6,081 bases of DNA. Source: Candidatus Hermodarchaeota archaeon. GTDB taxonomy: Archaea; Asgardarchaeota; Hermodarchaeia; Hermodarchaeales; Hermodarchaeaceae. This document shows, in pieces, positions 4,302 to 6,081 of the stretch. The stretch lies in the NCBI GenBank assembly GCA_016840185.1, contig JAEOSV010000247.1, positions 1-6,081 of the forward strand. The letters are read 5' to 3'. How positions within the stretch are numbered: the stretch's first letter is position 1; the number at the start of each line of letters is the position of its first letter. The notes beneath the pieces are model-generated. The model saw only the letters and a program-made list of their open reading frames with translations, did no database searches and had not been told where the DNA came from. Made by a program: the position numbers and the translations under genes.

Positions 4302-5468
4302 GTGGTGAAAGCATCGTTGAAGGTTCTGATGGTGGTTGAGTCACATGCTAAGCAGGCGGGTGGCGGACCGATGTATTGGTCGCAGCTTAGCGCGGGGCTC
4401 ATTCAGCGGGGTCACGAGGTTATCATTCTGAGTGGGGCACCTGCGGATGGGCAGTTTGCGTCACCACATACCGTGGGATTGCTTCCGGTTCGGTCGAATC
4501 TTCGGAGTCGATCGGTTTCCACGTTAATGAGTCGGTATTGGTTCCGAAGGCGATATGTTTCTGTGGTTCGGGAGTTTGCTCGAACTTGGTGTCCGGATGT
4601 CATTCATACCGTGCCTCCGATTGCCTCAAAGGCTGCACTCCGTGCAGGGAGAGAGCTGGATGTACCGGTTGTGGCGTCGGTGTTATCACATGTGGAAACG
4701 CAGTGGTCACAGTTAGAATCGGGGCGTGTTCGAGGTCGTGTGTTTCGATACTTGGAATCTCGTGCGTTTCGAGAGCCTTATTCACGGATAATTTGTTTGA
4801 CCCATCGATCTGAGCAGGTTCTGGCTGCGGAAGGAGCGTCCTCTGAACGAATTGTGTATGTTCCACATGCAGTGGACGTTACAAAGTTTCATTCGAGTGT
4901 GAAACCTCATTTTCGTCAGCAGTTGAAACTTTCGAAGGATGCCACAGTAATTGGATATGCGGGTGCGTTAACGCGGGAGAAAGGCTTTGAGGAATTGCTC
5001 GGAGCCCTGCATCAATTGACATCGGAAAAAGACTTGCACTTGTTAGTTGCTGGTGATTTTACGCGTCATCAGAAAATTGACAAGAAAGAACTTGCCCAAG
5101 TTCATTTTCTAGGTCAACTGAATCACGAAGATATGCCAGCGTTTATGACGTCGTTGGATTTGTTTGTGATTCCCTCGTTTACCGAGACACTGCCGACAAC
5201 ATTGCTTGAGGCATTGGCTTCAGGAACTCCGGTGATGGCTTCTGCGGTGGGCGGGGTTCCAGATTTTTTGCGCAGTGATTGGGGAATCATATTAGAATCA
5301 CCAGTTAGTCAAGACATTGTTAATGCCTTGAATCACTGGCAGATACGTCGGGATGAGCTTCGACAGATGGGGAAGAAAGGAGAACAATATGTGAGAGATC
5401 ATCATAACTGGGAGCGTACTAGCGAACTTACGGAAGGAGTGTATCAATTGTGTCTGGAGAATCGCTAG
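4302..5468 (+). CDS. GT4-family (GT-B fold) glycosyltransferase, up to 388 aa
   Basis: A retaining glycosyltransferase that should move a sugar from a nucleotide-sugar donor to a lipid-linked or surface-glycan acceptor at the cytoplasmic membrane face. The N-terminal Rossmann domain begins KVLMVVESH, with a glycine loop AGGGP (19-23) and LIQRGHEV (33-40). The C-terminal GT4 domain begins near 214: GYAGALTREKGFEELL (218-233), HFLGQLNHEDMPAFM (268-282), and the donor-binding E-x7-E motif E295/E303 in FTETLPTTLLEALASGTPV, followed by VGGVPDFL. No membrane segment or signal peptide. The start is unsettled: GTG 4302, GTG 4305 or TTG 4317. TTG 4317 would give the family-like MKVLMVVE and has GGTGA (4304-4308) 8 nt upstream; the longest form is listed. 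The donor sugar cannot be told. It overlaps the flippase gene by 19 bp. Confidence 0.92.
   Translation: MVKASLKVLMVVESHAKQAGGGPMYWSQLSAGLIQRGHEVIILSGAPADGQFASPHTVGLLPVRSNLRSRSVSTLMSRYWFRRRYVSVVREFARTWCPDVIHTVPPIASKAALRAGRELDVPVVASVLSHVETQWSQLESGRVRGRVFRYLESRAFREPYSRIICLTHRSEQVLAAEGASSERIVYVPHAVDVTKFHSSVKPHFRQQLKLSKDATVIGYAGALTREKGFEELLGALHQLTSEKDLHLLVAGDFTRHQKIDKKELAQVHFLGQLNHEDMPAFMTSLDLFVIPSFTETLPTTLLEALASGTPVMASAVGGVPDFLRSDWGIILESPVSQDIVNALNHWQIRRDELRQMGKKGEQYVRDHHNWERTSELTEGVYQLCLENR
4304..4308 (+). promoter_or_regulatory. Possible ribosome binding site favouring a TTG start at 4317
   Basis: GGTGA matches the 16S tail and lies 8 nt before TTG 4317, whose product would begin MKVLMVVE as typical GT4 proteins do. 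No comparable site lies at a suitable distance upstream of GTG 4302 or 4305. Confidence 0.45.
5436..5440 (+). promoter_or_regulatory. Ribosome binding site of the flippase, inside the glycosyltransferase gene
   Basis: GGAGT (in AAGGAGTG) lies 9 nt before GTG 5450. It is inside the final codons of the glycosyltransferase, so the flippase is probably translated by coupling. Confidence 0.6.
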
Positions 5469-6081
5469 AGCCAGTTCCTAGTAGTCCAGATGCCCGGTTT
5501 GCCCAAAATATCGTGGCAGAAACGGTCACGATTGTTTTGATTTTTCTTTTTGGAATCGCGTCGTCGGTGTTGATTGTTCGTGGGTTGCCTCGAACACCGG
5601 TGTATGAATTTTACCTCTTTGTGTTGGTGTTTACGTGGGTGAATATTCTCATTCCGCTGGGGATTATGGGGATGGATGTCGCGTTAAGGAGGCACGTTCC
5701 TGTGGTGGTTGGCAAGCGTTCTTCGACATTAACGCGGGTCCTTGGTATGGCTCTTGTGACGGTGATTTTGGCGAGTTTTGTAATTATTGTGGTGGTAAAC
5801 GTGTTATTGGTGTGGCTACCACCGAACTTTTTTGTCCCAAGTTACGCGGTTCCATTCCTTCAATTGGCTCTTTGGACGGTTCCGCTCACGGCGGTTAGCA
5901 CGGTCTTGCAGGGAGCGTTTCGGGGGATGCAGGAGATGCGGTATTGCACCATGGCGATGGGGTTGTATCATGGGGCGTACTTTGTGGGGCTGACGATTCT
6001 TTTCGTTACAGGAACTATGACGTTGTTGAATGTGATTTTGGTCAATTTTACAGCGTCTGGACTGACGATTGCCTATGAAGC
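5450..6081 (+). CDS. Polysaccharide/oligosaccharide flippase (Wzx/MATE-like), N-terminal part
   Basis: The gene begins at GTG 5450 and is open to the right edge (210 full codons), so it is partial. After a short polar start (SGESLEPVPSSPDARFAQN) come probable membrane segments at about 21-43, 53-72, 97-123, 133-153, 172-188 and 190-208, separated by basic loops (RRHVPVVVGKRSS, FRGMQEMRY). The spacing, the GIMGMDVALRR segment after the second span and LQGAFRGMQEMRY after the fourth fit Wzx-type exporters of the MOP superfamily, which flip lipid-linked glycans across the cytoplasmic membrane. Family members usually have 12-14 spans in 400-500 aa, so about half is visible. The start overlaps the glycosyltransferase by 19 bp and has its own ribosome binding site, marking an operon for surface-glycan assembly. 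The exact cargo is unknown; another multi-span transporter is possible but less likely. Confidence 0.8.
   Translation, partial: MSGESLEPVPSSPDARFAQNIVAETVTIVLIFLFGIASSVLIVRGLPRTPVYEFYLFVLVFTWVNILIPLGIMGMDVALRRHVPVVVGKRSSTLTRVLGMALVTVILASFVIIVVVNVLLVWLPPNFFVPSYAVPFLQLALWTVPLTAVSTVLQGAFRGMQEMRYCTMAMGLYHGAYFVGLTILFVTGTMTLLNVILVNFTASGLTIAYE

Noticed and set aside
4412..4866. Small open frames on both strands within the glycosyltransferase
   Set aside because: They overlap well-conserved GT-B coding sequence and show no domain or ribosome binding site.
5635..5898. Plus-strand open frame of 87 codons in the right-hand region
   Set aside because: It is out of frame with the membrane protein that starts at 5450 and remains open to the window edge with clear hydrophobic spans; the 87-codon product has no such pattern.

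Overview
This window looks like part of a chromosome from an uncultivated archaeon. It carries a full-length archaeal KH/metallo-beta-lactamase/beta-CASP ribonuclease (aCPSF1, also called FttA), a UPF0179 cysteine-rich protein and a long archaeal-type FKBP prolyl isomerase. Promoters look archaeal (A/T-rich TATA boxes about 25 nt upstream of probable transcript starts), and ribosome binding sites fit a CCUCC/GGAUCACCUCC 16S tail. GTG starts are common. An Asgard or deep euryarchaeal lineage is possible, but the sequence alone does not decide it.

Layout. Positions 1-480 (minus strand): a two-gene operon with a small ribbon-helix-helix (RHH) regulator followed 15 bp later by the start of a probable sulfate adenylyltransferase, behind a promoter whose probable transcript start sits on a perfect 20-bp palindrome. 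Positions 480-2396 (minus): aCPSF1. Positions 2397-2726: a 330-bp divergent intergenic region with two hairpins, one 23-bp imperfect palindrome and a clear plus-strand TATA box. Positions 2727-3179 (plus): UPF0179 protein, overlapping tail to tail by 8 bp with the minus-strand FKBP gene at 3172-3987. Positions 3988-4301: a 314-bp divergent region holding the FKBP promoter and ribosome binding site, a palindrome, a plus-strand TATA box, and a structured element of about 145 bp that resembles the omega-RNA/right end of an IS200/IS605-type transposon with no tnpB gene beside it. Positions 4302-6081 (plus): a GT4 glycosyltransferase overlapping by 19 bp with the start of a membrane flippase of the polysaccharide-export type, which runs off the window.

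How it fits together. The right-hand pair is probably the start of a surface-glycan operon (sugar transfer, then lipid-linked glycan export). The left-hand operon would activate sulfate to APS, possibly under autoregulation by the RHH protein. The middle genes are information-processing and protein-folding housekeeping genes. The most unusual object is the solitary omega-RNA-like element, which has its own promoter and lies directly upstream of the glycosyltransferase.
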